A stretch of DNA of 64,000 nucleotides from Methylobacterium pseudosasicola (GCF_900114535.1 NZ_FOTK01000016.1:62001-126000), one strand, 5' to 3'. Positions 1 to 9,164 are shown, counted from the first letter of the stretch. The notes: generated from the letters alone by a model not told the origin. A program made the numbers and translations.

Positions 1-19
1 ACCGGAGAGGGAAGTCCCT

Positions 20-706
20 TTGACCGACGGTGACGGTGGCCCGAATGCCTTCTCGCAGGCGGCCTGGGTGCGCAACGCGGCGGCCTACGAGACCATCCGG
101 ACGATGCCGTTCAACGCGGAACTCGGCGCCGGCACGCTGCGGCAGGACAGGTTCCGCCACTACATCGTCCAGGACGCCCATTACCTCATCGGCTTCGGCC
201 GGGCGCTGAGCCTCGCCGCCGCGAAGGCCCCGGACCCGGACGGGATCGTCCAGTTTTCCCGCGCCGCGCAGGACGCCATCGTGGTCGAGCGCGCGCTTCA
301 TGGCGGCTTCTTCCGCGATTACGGGATTGGCCCGGAGACGTTTGCGGGCACGCCGCTGACGCCCGCCTGCCACCACTACGTGTCCTACCTGCTCGCCGCG
401 GCCTATGCCGAGCCGTTCGAGGTGCTGTGCGCGGCCCTGCTGCCGTGCTTCTGGATCTACAAGGCGGTGGGCGACGACATCTTCGCCCGGGCGGTCCCGG
501 ATAATCCCTACCGCGCCTGGATCGACACCTATGCCGGCGACGAGTTTGCCGCGGCGGTGTCCGGCATGATCGCCGCCACCGACCGGGCCGCTGAGCAGGC
601 CTCGCCGAGTGCGCGTGCGCGCATGCACGACGCCTTCACGCAGGCGACGCGGCTCGAATGGCTGTTCTGGGACAGCGCCTACCGGGACGCGGCGTGGCCG
701 CTGTGA
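20..706 (+). CDS. tenA: TenA family thiaminase II / aminopyrimidine aminohydrolase
   Basis: Predicted cytosolic enzyme that salvages thiamine breakdown products by hydrolysing aminopyrimidines to HMP. The 228-residue all-helical protein has the usual TenA length. The motif LLPCFWIY carries the expected nucleophilic cysteine (C143), and the C-terminal LEWLFWDSAY matches the conserved FWD-x-AY segment. The start is TTG, preceded by a GGAGAGGGA ribosome site at 4-12. The next gene begins 16 nt downstream, so the two are probably co-transcribed. Upstream thiamine genes, if any, lie outside the window. The family assignment is firm; the exact substrate is inferred. Confidence 0.9.
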   Translation: MTDGDGGPNAFSQAAWVRNAAAYETIRTMPFNAELGAGTLRQDRFRHYIVQDAHYLIGFGRALSLAAAKAPDPDGIVQFSRAAQDAIVVERALHGGFFRDYGIGPETFAGTPLTPACHHYVSYLLAAAYAEPFEVLCAALLPCFWIYKAVGDDIFARAVPDNPYRAWIDTYAGDEFAAAVSGMIAATDRAAEQASPSARARMHDAFTQATRLEWLFWDSAYRDAAWPL

Positions 707-722
707 CCCGCCCGGCCGGGGC

Positions 723-1505
723 GTGACGCCGCCCGACCTCAGCCGAAGGGCCCTCATCGCGGCCGGCGTGGCCGCCGCCGCGTTCGGGCCGGTCCGCTCC
801 GCGGCGGGCACCGAGCCGGGCCCGATCCCGCAGGACCGTCCGGTACGGATCGCCATGATCCTGTATCCGGGCATGACCGCCCTCGACGTGGTCGGCCCGC
901 AGGCGCTGCTCGCCGGCCTCGCCCCCGGCAGCCTGTATTGCGTCTCAGAGGCCGAAGGTCCCGTCGCCAGCGATACGGGCCTGAGCCTCGTGGCGACGCA
1001 CGCCTTCGCGGCCTGCCCGCCCGATCTCGATGTCCTGTTCGTCCCGGGCGGCGACGGCACGCCGGCGCAGATGCGCGATGCGGCGCTGCTCGCCTTCCTG
1101 CGTGACCGCGCCGCTCGTGCCACCTGGGTGACGAGCGTCTGCACCGGCTCGCTGATCCTCGGCGCAGCCGGTCTGCTGAGGGGCTACCGCGCCACCTCGC
1201 ATTGGTGCGTGCGCGACGCGGTGCTGCCGCTGCTCGGCGCTACGCCGGTCGCCGAGCGCGTGGTGTTCGACCGCAACCGGGTCACGGGCGCCGGCATCTC
1301 GGCCGGGCTCGATCTGGCTTTGGCGCTCGCCGCCCGCCTGCGCGGCCCCGACTACGCCCGCACTGCGCAACTCGTCGCCGAATATGCCCCGGAGCCGCCC
1401 TTCCAGGCCGGGACCCCCGCACAGGCCGACCCGGCGATCGTCCGCGCGGCGGACGCGATCCTGGCGCCCCTGGTCGCGGGGGCGACCGCGGCGGCTAGAT
1501 CCTGA
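723..1505 (+). CDS. Exported DJ-1/PfpI family protein, isonitrile hydratase-like
   Basis: A 260-residue protein when read from the GTG at 723, 16 nt after tenA. A longer frame from 609 would overlap tenA and adds only arginine-rich noise. Residues 7-28 form a leader with SRR and a hydrophobic stretch ending in an Ala-rich cleavage region, suggesting Tat- or Sec-dependent export. The GATase1/PfpI fold follows: a VPGGDG loop and the nucleophile elbow SVCTGS with C140, as in the isonitrile hydratase (InhA) and AraC-N-terminal subgroup. The export signal is unusual because InhA itself is cytoplasmic. The substrate is unknown. Confidence 0.75.
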   Translation: MTPPDLSRRALIAAGVAAAAFGPVRSAAGTEPGPIPQDRPVRIAMILYPGMTALDVVGPQALLAGLAPGSLYCVSEAEGPVASDTGLSLVATHAFAACPPDLDVLFVPGGDGTPAQMRDAALLAFLRDRAARATWVTSVCTGSLILGAAGLLRGYRATSHWCVRDAVLPLLGATPVAERVVFDRNRVTGAGISAGLDLALALAARLRGPDYARTAQLVAEYAPEPPFQAGTPAQADPAIVRAADAILAPLVAGATAAARS

Positions 1506-1603
1506 TCGATGCACCAATGCCACGCTTCACGTCCACGTGATGCGCCGTCCTTGACGGCGGGGCGCCCGGACCGAACTGTGCGGCAGGAACTCCCGGAGCC
1601 GAC

Positions 1604-2065
1604 ATGTCCCTGATCGCACGCCTGCGTGCCTACGCGACCGAGGCCCTCGGCGTCGGCGAGTCCGAGCCGGTGGACGACACCCATCTGGCCGCCACCGCGC
1701 TCCTGGTGCACGTGGCCAGGGTCGACGGCATCCTGGCGCCCGCTGAGAGCGAGCGCCTGTCCCGGATCGTGCAGGGCCGCTACGCCGAGGGACCGGACGC
1801 CGCCCGGGCGCTGATCGCGCGCGCCACCGCGGTGGATGCCGAGACCCGCGACCTCGCGAGCCTGGTCGAGATGATCCCGCACGAGGCCAACGCGGCCGAG
1901 CGCCAGGACCTCCTGACCATGGCCTGGTCGGTCGCCGCCGCGGACGGAAGCGTGGACGAGTTCGAAGAGGCGCTGGTCGAGCGTCTCGGCCGGCTGCTCG
2001 GCTTCGACGAGGCGGCGATCACCGCGGCCCGGCGAAGCGGGCAGCGCAGCGTCGGCGCCGTCTAG
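1604..2065 (+). CDS. TerB-like tellurite resistance family protein
   Basis: A 153-residue helical protein. The two helical repeats each carry an acidic D-G motif: ARVDGILAPAE near residue 45 and AAADGSVDEFEE near residue 110. This is the signature of the TerB/DUF533-like metal-binding fold. No other ter genes are nearby, so a tellurite function is not supported. It ends 10 nt before the cidA-like gene and may be co-transcribed with it. The fold is likely; the role is unknown. Confidence 0.75.
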   Translation: MSLIARLRAYATEALGVGESEPVDDTHLAATALLVHVARVDGILAPAESERLSRIVQGRYAEGPDAARALIARATAVDAETRDLASLVEMIPHEANAAERQDLLTMAWSVAAADGSVDEFEEALVERLGRLLGFDEAAITAARRSGQRSVGAV

Positions 2066-2075
2066 CGGCCGGACG

Positions 2076-2477
2076 ATGATCGCGAGTCTCGCGCTGATCC
2101 TGCTCGCCCAGCTCCTGGGCGAGGTCCTGGCCCGCGGAGCCGGCGTCCCGATCCCGGGGCCGGTGATCGGCATGGGGCTGATGTTCGGCTTCCTGCTGCT
2201 GCGTGACAGCCGCCTCGGCCTGCCCCGCGTCCTGCCGAAGCCGCTCACCGACGGCAGCCTCGAGACCACGGCGCGGGGGCTCCTGATGAACCTGTCGCTG
2301 ATGTTCGTGCCGGCCGGCGTCGGCGTCGTCGGCCGCCTCGACCTGCTCCGGGCGCAGGGGCTCAAGCTCGCCATCGTGCTGGTGGTCTCCACCGCCCTGT
2401 CACTACTGGTCACCGTCCTGGTGTTCCGTGCCGTGGCGTCCCGGGTCGAGCGGCGCCGGCCGGACGGGGAGGCCTGA
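2076..2477 (+). CDS. CidA/LrgA family holin-like membrane protein
   Basis: A 133-residue inner-membrane protein with about four hydrophobic helices. It shows the family pattern near residues 9-60: LLGEVLAR, then GPVIGMGLMF, and a conserved PxPLTDG-like loop. CidA/LrgA proteins act with CidB/LrgB in holin-like control of murein hydrolases or in small-metabolite export. The partner gene follows after 3 nt, which supports a two-gene functional unit. Phenotypic role in this organism is unknown. Confidence 0.88.
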   Translation: MIASLALILLAQLLGEVLARGAGVPIPGPVIGMGLMFGFLLLRDSRLGLPRVLPKPLTDGSLETTARGLLMNLSLMFVPAGVGVVGRLDLLRAQGLKLAIVLVVSTALSLLVTVLVFRAVASRVERRRPDGEA

Positions 2478-2480
2478 GCC

Positions 2481-3197
2481 TTGTCCGGCGACTTCTCGCT
2501 CTGGGTCTATCTCGCCCGCACGCCGCTGCTGTGGCTGACGGTCACCCTGACCTCCTACGTCCTGGCCGACCGGATCGCCGTCGCCACCGGCCGCCACCCG
2601 ATCGCCAACCCTGTGCTGATCACGGTGATCCTGGTCGGCACCGTCCTGGCGGTGACGGGCACGCCCTATCCGACCTATTTCGAGGGTGCGCAGTTCGTTC
2701 ACTTCCTGCTCGGGCCGGCGACCGTGGTGCTGGCCATGCCCCTCTACGAGCGCCGGGCGACGGTCTTGCGTGCCCTGGTGCCGATGCTGGCAGCCCTGGT
2801 GGCCGGCGCGGCCACGACGCTCGCCGTCGTCATCGTGCTGGCGCGGCTCCTCGACATCCCGCAGCCGATCCTGATCTCGCTCGCGCCGAAATCCGTCACC
2901 TCGGGGGTGGCCATGGGCATCGCCGAAGCGCTGGGCGGCGACCCGACGCTCACCGCGATCCTGGTGATCCTCACCGGCATCATCGGGGCGATCCTAGTGA
3001 CGCCGCTGATGAATCTCCTGCGGATCACCGACATGCGCGCCCGGGGCTTCGCGGCCGGCCTCGCCGCCCACGGCATCGGCACGGCCCGGGCCTTCCAGGT
3101 CAGCGAGACCGCCGGCACTTTCGCGGGCATCGCCATGGGGCTCAACGCCTTCCTGACCGCGATCCTGGCGCCCCTGGCCCTGCACCTGTTGTTCTGA
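2481..3197 (+). CDS. CidB/LrgB family membrane protein
   Basis: A 238-residue polytopic membrane protein. The conserved LrgB core is visible: LAPKSVTSGVAMGIAE near residues 132-150, and AHGIGTARAF followed by E near residue 195. The start is TTG, 3 nt after the cidA-like stop. No ATG lies nearby in frame, and the GGGGAGGCC just upstream is a usable ribosome site. It forms the partner of the preceding holin-like protein. Confidence 0.9.
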   Translation: MSGDFSLWVYLARTPLLWLTVTLTSYVLADRIAVATGRHPIANPVLITVILVGTVLAVTGTPYPTYFEGAQFVHFLLGPATVVLAMPLYERRATVLRALVPMLAALVAGAATTLAVVIVLARLLDIPQPILISLAPKSVTSGVAMGIAEALGGDPTLTAILVILTGIIGAILVTPLMNLLRITDMRARGFAAGLAAHGIGTARAFQVSETAGTFAGIAMGLNAFLTAILAPLALHLLF

Positions 3198-3476
3198 GAA
3201 CTCCGAACGAGGCGTCGACGCCCGGGGCAGGGGTAGATTGAGCGAGACTTCCAACTGGATGCCACGCAACGCGACCGCATCCAGGCCGTCTGCACGGCCT
3301 ATAAATGAGCCCCGGCTTGGCCCGCGAAAGTACATCAAGCTTGGACCCATAAGTCGTCGCCAATCACGGTGTGAACGGCGACGACTTCGAGATATTCGAC
3401 GGATCAGGACGCGATCCGAAAGGCTACCGCCCTTGGTGCTTCAGCCGCGGACGCTGTCAAGCCGCGCGGTCGGGCC

Positions 3477-4424
3477 TTAGCTCGGGCCGGTGGCTCCGGT
3501 CGCCGAGCCTGGGCTCGGCTGGGTTTGGCCGGCTCCAGTGGCTCCGGTGGTCGAGCTTGTGGTCGGTTGGGTCTGACTAGGTCCGGTTGCTCCGCTTGCC
3601 GAGCTCGGGCTCGCTTGGGTCTGGCCGGGCGTGCTGTCCGTATTTCCCGGGGAAGTGCCGGCCGCGCTGTGTTTGGCGTCCCACACAGGCAGTGCTGCCT
3701 TCGCAGCTGCCACCTCGGTCTTGCTGAATAAGCCGTCGACGTTCGCGGCAATGGCGTAGAGCGTTCCCCGGCCCAGCTTCAGCAAGCCAACCTTGTTGTT
3801 CCAATCGTCGGCCGAGCGGGGCGTATCCGAGGTTTCTCCAAGCCTGCGGTAGGCGTTATCGAGAAATTTTCGGGCCGTGGGACCATTTTCCCAATAATAC
3901 TGGCCGTCCACAGGTACCGTTTCATCGGTGCCGCTTGTCGGGGGCTGGTTTGCCCCAGTGGCACCGGTGGTCGAGCCCGTGCTCGGCTGGGGCTGGCTCG
4001 GCCCTGTCGCTCCTGTCGATGATGCGGTGCTCGCCCGATCCTGAGTGGATGTGCTGGCTAAACTTACCGTCTCGGCGCGCGACTCGGATTGGCCGGACCC
4101 GGTGGATCTGGTAGCCGGGCGAGTATTGACGTCGGAATCCGACAATTGTGGTACATTGGCCCCCGCCGGTGGTGCGATAGTGACCGATACGACCGGCTCT
4201 TCCCAACCAGCGTTCAGGACTTCCCAAGTCTGTGCGCGCAAGTGCGACAGCGCGAAGAACGCATCCGCCGCGTGCGGCGACCAGCTGAGAGCCGATCTTG
4301 GGTCCGGTGATTGATTCAGCAGAGCGGGTATTGCCAAGTCAGTCTTCGGCGTATCATCTTTCTTCTTCTGAAAAGCCTGAAGGCTTGTTTCCAAGGTAGT
4401 TATTTTCGGATTTATAATGGACAT
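3477..4424 (-). CDS. Repeat-rich orphan protein with GATG repeats
   Basis: A 315-residue protein with no family I recognise. Residues 1-100 contain a folded-looking stretch (SWSPHAADAFFALSHL). Residues 101-170 and 262-315 are Ser/Thr/Gly/Pro/Gln-rich with five GATG cores at residues 138, 154, 278, 294 and 310, spaced by exactly 16. Between them lies a unique region (about 171-253) with YYWENGPTARKFLDNAYRRLGE. No signal peptide is evident. A GAGG ribosome site precedes the ATG. The gene ends in the repeat with a TAA stop, so the C-terminus may vary by repeat slippage. It sits at the edge of a low-GC patch, suggesting acquired DNA. Confidence 0.6.
   Translation of the reverse strand: MSIINPKITTLETSLQAFQKKKDDTPKTDLAIPALLNQSPDPRSALSWSPHAADAFFALSHLRAQTWEVLNAGWEEPVVSVTIAPPAGANVPQLSDSDVNTRPATRSTGSGQSESRAETVSLASTSTQDRASTASSTGATGPSQPQPSTGSTTGATGANQPPTSGTDETVPVDGQYYWENGPTARKFLDNAYRRLGETSDTPRSADDWNNKVGLLKLGRGTLYAIAANVDGLFSKTEVAAAKAALPVWDAKHSAAGTSPGNTDSTPGQTQASPSSASGATGPSQTQPTTSSTTGATGAGQTQPSPGSATGATGPS
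3480..3626 (-). repeat. 48-bp tandem repeat encoding GATG units (C-terminal block)
   Basis: Three imperfect 48-bp units encode the last 49 residues of the orphan protein, with GATG cores spaced by 16 codons. Because the period is a multiple of three, copy-number change would keep the frame. Confidence 0.7.
3936..4034 (-). repeat. 48-bp tandem repeat encoding GATG units (central block)
   Basis: Two units of the same 16-codon repeat as the C-terminal block, encoding residues 131-163 of the same protein. The two blocks flank a unique central region. Confidence 0.65.
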
Positions 4425-4886
4425 GATAAACCTCGGCAGCTTGGAAAGGTGCAGTTTGGAGGTGTTTGTCTTTTGATGCTGGTAATTTGTTAAAAAAGTT
4501 CAGTTTGATTATCGATCGATTTAGTTTTTCTCGCATTAAGACGGCAATAGTGCGAGTATATCGCAAGCAGACTCTCGCTCTGATGACGAGACCTATAGGA
4601 TAAAACGCTTATTGTCGGAAATCAAACGATAGTTATAGATAAATAATATTTAGAAATGCATTGCATTTGTTTGGCATTGAATTTGGTCAGAAAATATCGC
4701 GTGTCCAATTTCATGTCGTCGGTAATTTTTGCGCGTCAAAAAGCGGCTCCAAGCTTCGTTCCCCTGGGGCCCTGAAACCGCTTGTCCTGGGCTACTTCAA
4801 TGCGTGACCGCGCGGCGCTTTGTAAGAATATAGGAGGCCGCTCTTCCGCTTCGCGCCGTGAAGAATTTGCAAGCAGTTTCGAATGG
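4425..4886. other. Low-GC intergenic region
   Basis: About 460 bp between the orphan repeat gene and the oxidoreductase pseudogene. The stretch 4425-4735 is strikingly AT-rich for this genome, with several A/T runs. It should hold the promoter of the orphan gene, but I could not fix a convincing -35/-10 pair. No credible gene is visible. Confidence 0.5.
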
Positions 4887-5622
4887 TCATGTCTCCGAAA
4901 AAATTGCAACGATTTCGGCAAGCGACAAGCTCGACGTGAGCCCCGGGCTCTCGACCCCAAATAGGTGGACGAGGCCGGGCAGCCCGTGCTCGGACGGGCC
5001 GTCGATCCAAAAGTCCATCGTCGATCCGCGGTGCCGGATAGTTCCGCCGCGAGAAGGCCGGCTTGCCGGTGCAGCCGAAGTAGTTGCCCCGGGCCAGACG
5101 CACGACGTGCACGCGCTCGGCCGGGTAACCCTCCATACGGGCCGCCAGTGCGGGCGCGCCGAAGCTCGCGGCCACGATTACAGCGTCGAAGGCCATCTCC
5201 CCCGGCTCGCTGCCGCCGACGGCCGCGTGCCACTGGCCGTCCCGGCGGGACAGGCGCTCCACCGGCGTGCGCAGCGCCAGCGCGCCGCCGTGATCCTCGA
5301 TCTCGCCCTGCCGCCGGATCGCCGCGATCTTGTCCGCTTCCGCATCCTAGCCGGCGACGACCAGCTTGCCGCAGGCGCAATGCGGGACGCTGTAATTCGC
5401 TCAGAAGTTGTACAACTTGTCGGCGCCATCCCCGCAATGGCGGGCGCGCGCGGAACCGGACGGGTCGTACATGCCGCCATAAATTACCTCGGAGCTGCGA
5501 GCCGAGACGCCGGTCCCGAACGCCGCCTCGGACTCCGCCACAATCACGGCATGCCCGCGGAGCGCGAAAGCCCACCCAACGGACAAGCCGACGACACCGG
5601 TACCGACGACCAGCACCTCCAT
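4887..5622 (-). pseudogene. L-2-hydroxyglutarate oxidase-like FAD oxidoreductase, degraded
   Basis: The ATG at 5622 follows a good GGGAGAGGT site and opens with the Rossmann motif VLVVGTGVVGLSVG and the family segment SARSSEVIYGGMYDP. After about 60 residues the frame breaks. The next homologous piece (VPHCACGKLVVAG) is in another frame and meets an in-frame TAG at 5347-5349. A third piece (RGNYFGCTGKPAFSRRNYPAP) continues to about 5025. The C-terminal piece (GLPGLVHLFGVESPGLTSS) is in yet another frame and ends at a TGA at 4887-4889. Two internal segments also seem deleted. Intact members have about 400 residues. It is clearly non-functional as one protein. Confidence 0.85.
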
Positions 5623-5919
5623 GCGCACCTCTCCCGGCTCCCAGCCCTGCAGGGCTGGTGAGTCCGCAATACCGCACCCGAGCTGCCCCTTAGGACCGCC
5701 TGTTAATTCGACATTGACCTGAATTATCAATTCTAAGTAGAAACAGCCGCGCAATAGATGCGCGCGGTGGTTGTAAGAGTGCCGAGCCGGCGCATAATGC
5801 CATCACGCGCTGCCGGAGGGCGGGCCGGAATTCTATTCCGGCCTTCACCACCGGAAGCCGACAGAACTGCCCTCTATCGACCCGACAAAGCCGCATCTTC
5901 CGACTGGAAACCTTAGGAG

Positions 5920-6333
5920 ATGACAATGCTGACGACCTCTCCGAGCGTCGAACTCGCCGCCAAGATCCTAAGCGCCTACGTCACCAAGAACAGCGTGCCG
6001 GCCGCCGTTCTCCCGAGCCTTCTGTCCGAGGTTCACCGCTCGATCACGGCGCTCGACGTGCCGACGGAGCGGCAGGTCCAGCGGCCCACCGAAGCGCAGA
6101 TCCGCGCGTCGATCCGGCCGGACACGATCATGAGCTTCGAGGACGGCAAGTCCTACAAGGCTCTGCGCCGGCACCTGACCCTGCGCGGCCTGACCCCCGA
6201 GGCGTACAAGGCCAAGTGGGGCCTGCCGGTGGATTATCCGCTGGTCTCGGCGGCCTACAGCGCCCGGCGCTCGAAGATCTCGCGGGAGATCGGGCTCGGC
6301 CAGAAGCTGCGGATGCAGCAGGCGGCGGAGTAG
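5920..6333 (+). CDS. MucR/Ros family transcriptional regulator
   Basis: A 137-residue DNA-binding protein of the alphaproteobacterial Ros/MucR family, which are H-NS-like global regulators of surface polysaccharides, motility and cell cycle. The C-terminal signature is plain: FEDGKSYKALRRHL, then TPEAYKAKWGLPVDYP and an ARRSKISREIGLG tail. The usual first zinc ligand (Cys in the C-L-E-D-G motif) is Ser at residue 72, so the zinc finger is non-canonical, as in some zinc-free family members. A TTAGGAGATGACA region provides the ribosome site; ATG at 5926 is an alternative start. It is monocistronic and convergent with the next gene. Confidence 0.9.
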   Translation: MTMLTTSPSVELAAKILSAYVTKNSVPAAVLPSLLSEVHRSITALDVPTERQVQRPTEAQIRASIRPDTIMSFEDGKSYKALRRHLTLRGLTPEAYKAKWGLPVDYPLVSAAYSARRSKISREIGLGQKLRMQQAAE

Positions 6334-6373
6334 AAGCGATCCGAATTTCGTATAGCAGGACCGGTCGTGCCCG

Positions 6374-9025
6374 TCACGGCCGGTCCTCTGCCGTCGCGAT
6401 CTCCTGGATTAGCAGGGCCACGAGGCCGGACCAGCCGGTCTGGTGCGAGGCGCCAACACCGCGGCCGGTATCGCCGTGATAATATTCGTAGAACAGCATC
6501 AGGTCCCGGAAATGCGGGTCCTCCTGCTCGATCCGGCTGTCGCCGTAGACCGGCCTGTGCCCGTCCGGGCCGCGGGTCGAGAGCCCGATAAGCCGCCGTG
6601 ACAGCGAGTCCGCGATCTCCCGCAGCGAGTAGGTCCGTCCCGAGCCGGTCGGCGCTTCCACACGGAAATCCGGGCCGTAATAGGCGAAGAACTGGTTCAG
6701 CGCGGCGATCAGCAGGTAATTGACGGGCATCCAGACCGGCCCGCGCCAGTTGGAATTGCCGCCGAACAGGCGTGAGCGCGATTCCGCCGGTTCGTAGGCG
6801 AGGCCGAGGTCCCGCCCATCCCACGGGAAGCAGAACGGCTGGTCGGCGTAGCTGCGCGAGACCGCCCGCAGCCCGTGCTCGGACAGGAACTCCGCCGGGT
6901 CGAGGGCCCGGTGCAGCAGCGCCTTCAGCCGGTGGCCGCGCAGCAGCGACAGCAGGACAGTCAGGCCCTCGCCGGGCACGGCCCAGCGCGAGACCAGGGC
7001 GGAGAGGTCCGGGCGGTTTTCCAGGAAGAACCGCATCCGCTTCCGGAGCGCGGGCAGCTTGTCCAGATCATGCGCGCTGATCGTCGTGACCGCGAGGATC
7101 GGGATCAGCCCGACCATGGTCCGCACCCGGATCGGCAGGCGGTTGCCGTCGCGGGTCTCGATCACGTCGTAGAAGAAGCCGTCCGCCTCGTCCCAGACGC
7201 CGTCGCCGGTGGCCGCCGCGATGAGCAGGAAATGCTCGAAGAACTTTTCCGCCATGTCCTCGTAGGTCGGATCCTGGAGCGCCAACTCGATGGCGATGCG
7301 CATCAGGTTGAGCGCGTAGGCCGCCATCCAGGCTGTCGCGTCGGACTGGGTGAGGGTGGCGCCATCGCCGACCGGCTTCGAGCGGTCGAAGATGCCGATA
7401 TTGTCGAGCCCGAGGAAGCCGCCCTGGAACAGATTGCGGTCGGCGGAATCCTTGCGGTTCACCCACCAGGTGAAGTTCAGGGTCAGCTTGTTGAAGATGC
7501 GCTTGAGGAAGACATGGTCGGGCGTGCCGGTGAGCGCCCGGTCCAGCTCGAACACCCGCCAGGCGGCGAGCCCGTGGATCGGCGGGTTGGCGTCCCCGAA
7601 CCCCCATTCGTAGGCCGGCAGCGCCGCGTTCGGGTGGGCGTAGGCCTCGTCCACCAGGAGCAGCAGCTGGTTCTTGGCGAAGTCCGGATCGATCAGCGCG
7701 AACACGATCGCCTGGAGGGCGAGGTCCCAGGACGCGAACCAGGGATATTCCCAGGCATCCGGCATCGAGATGATGTCGTTGGCGCGCAGATGCGCCCAGT
7801 CGGCGTTGCGGCCGTGCCGGCGGGCGGGGGAGGGGGCCGGCTGGGCCGGATCGCCGGCCAGCCACTCGCGCACGTCGTAATGATAGAGCTGCTTCGACCA
7901 CAGCATCCCGGCCAAAGCCTGCCGCTGGACGAGCCGCATCTCCGGATCGGCGATCGACGCCTGCAGTGCGCCGTAGAACGCGTCCGTCTCGTCCGCCCGG
8001 GTCGCGAATACGGCGTCGAAATCCGCGAAGGGCTCGCCTGGGCTGGTTTCGGGGCGCAGGCGCAACCGCAGGGTGCGGCACTCGCCGGGGCCGAGATGCA
8101 GGTCGTAGCGGGCCGCGCATTTCGTGCCGGAGAGGTGGTTGGCCGCCCCGGCCTCGCCCTGGACGACGCGCCGGTCGATCCCGTCCTTGTAGAAGCCGGC
8201 CTCCGGGCCGCTGCCGAACAGCCGGTGGGTGTTGGTCTCGTTCTCGGTGAACAGCAGCTCGTCCGCGCCCTCGGCGAAGAAGCGCATCGGCGCCACGCTC
8301 GGGTGGCGCGCCCAGACCGACCCGTCCGATCCGGCGGACAGCTCCGGCTTCTCGGTGCCGGCCTTCCAGGACCAGAGGTTCCGGGCCCAGAGCTGCGGCA
8401 GCAGGGTGAGGTCGGCGGGCTCGGGGCCGCGATTGGTGACGGTGACCCGCATCAGCACGTCGTCGGGGCCGGCCTTGGCGTAGGCGATCTCGACATCGAA
8501 GTAGCGGCCCTCGTCGAACAGGCCGGTGTCGAGCAGCTCGAATTCCGGGTCGTCGAGGCCGCGCCGGCCATTCTCCTCGACCAGGCGCTGATAGGGGAAC
8601 GCGCCCTGCGGGTATTTGTAGAGCATCCGCATGAAGGCGTGGGTCGGGACGCCGTCGAGATAGTAGTACAGCTCCTTCACATCCTCGCCGTGGTTGCCCT
8701 CGGCGTTGGTGAGGCCGAACAGGCGCTCCTTCAGGATCGGGTCGCGGCCGTTCCACAGGGCGAGCGCCAGGCACCAGTTCAGGTGCCGGTCGCCGAAGCC
8801 GCCGATCCCGTCCTCGCCCCAGCGATAGGCCCGGGACCGGGCGTGGTCGTGGGGCAGGGCATCCCAGGCCTCGCCATCGGCGCTGTAATCCTCCCGCACC
8901 GTGCCCCATTGCCGGTCGCTCAGATACGGCCCCCAGCGCCGCCAGGCCGGATCGGTCCGCGCCTGCACGAGCCGCTGCCCCTCAGCGGTCTCGAAGAGGC
9001 CCGGGACGCCGTTCGGCTTGGTCAT
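6374..9025 (-). CDS. GH63-like glucosidase (MGH1-type)
   Basis: An 883-residue protein read from the ATG at 9025; upstream ATG-like codons add 34 residues without similarity to the family as I know it. The N-terminal part is a beta-sandwich region; from about residue 400 the (alpha/alpha)6 barrel of the GH63/mannosyl-oligosaccharide-glucosidase clan follows. Typical segments are WAHLRANDIISMPDAWEYPW, the WFASWDLALQ motif, and near the C-terminus SNWRGPVWMPVNYL and FYEYYHGDTGRG. Bacterial members cleave alpha-glucosides such as glucosylglycerate, mannosylglycerate or oligosaccharides; the substrate here is unknown. No signal peptide is evident, so it is probably cytosolic. Confidence 0.85.
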   Translation of the reverse strand: MTKPNGVPGLFETAEGQRLVQARTDPAWRRWGPYLSDRQWGTVREDYSADGEAWDALPHDHARSRAYRWGEDGIGGFGDRHLNWCLALALWNGRDPILKERLFGLTNAEGNHGEDVKELYYYLDGVPTHAFMRMLYKYPQGAFPYQRLVEENGRRGLDDPEFELLDTGLFDEGRYFDVEIAYAKAGPDDVLMRVTVTNRGPEPADLTLLPQLWARNLWSWKAGTEKPELSAGSDGSVWARHPSVAPMRFFAEGADELLFTENETNTHRLFGSGPEAGFYKDGIDRRVVQGEAGAANHLSGTKCAARYDLHLGPGECRTLRLRLRPETSPGEPFADFDAVFATRADETDAFYGALQASIADPEMRLVQRQALAGMLWSKQLYHYDVREWLAGDPAQPAPSPARRHGRNADWAHLRANDIISMPDAWEYPWFASWDLALQAIVFALIDPDFAKNQLLLLVDEAYAHPNAALPAYEWGFGDANPPIHGLAAWRVFELDRALTGTPDHVFLKRIFNKLTLNFTWWVNRKDSADRNLFQGGFLGLDNIGIFDRSKPVGDGATLTQSDATAWMAAYALNLMRIAIELALQDPTYEDMAEKFFEHFLLIAAATGDGVWDEADGFFYDVIETRDGNRLPIRVRTMVGLIPILAVTTISAHDLDKLPALRKRMRFFLENRPDLSALVSRWAVPGEGLTVLLSLLRGHRLKALLHRALDPAEFLSEHGLRAVSRSYADQPFCFPWDGRDLGLAYEPAESRSRLFGGNSNWRGPVWMPVNYLLIAALNQFFAYYGPDFRVEAPTGSGRTYSLREIADSLSRRLIGLSTRGPDGHRPVYGDSRIEQEDPHFRDLMLFYEYYHGDTGRGVGASHQTGWSGLVALLIQEIATAEDRP

Positions 9026-9164
9026 CGGCTCGCTGTCCCGGCTCGGTGTCTGACGTCCTGACCGGATATTGCCGCGGTTCGGCGGGAAGAAGTCAATTGG
9101 GGGCGCGGCGGCACCGGTGGCGCTCACATATCCTACAAGCGGCCTCTGGCGGCCGCAGGATCAC

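Noticed and set aside
6875..9061. 728-codon open frame on the + strand
   Set aside because: It is antisense to the glucosidase gene and results from high GC third positions; the composition is non-protein-like (E/R/P/G-rich).
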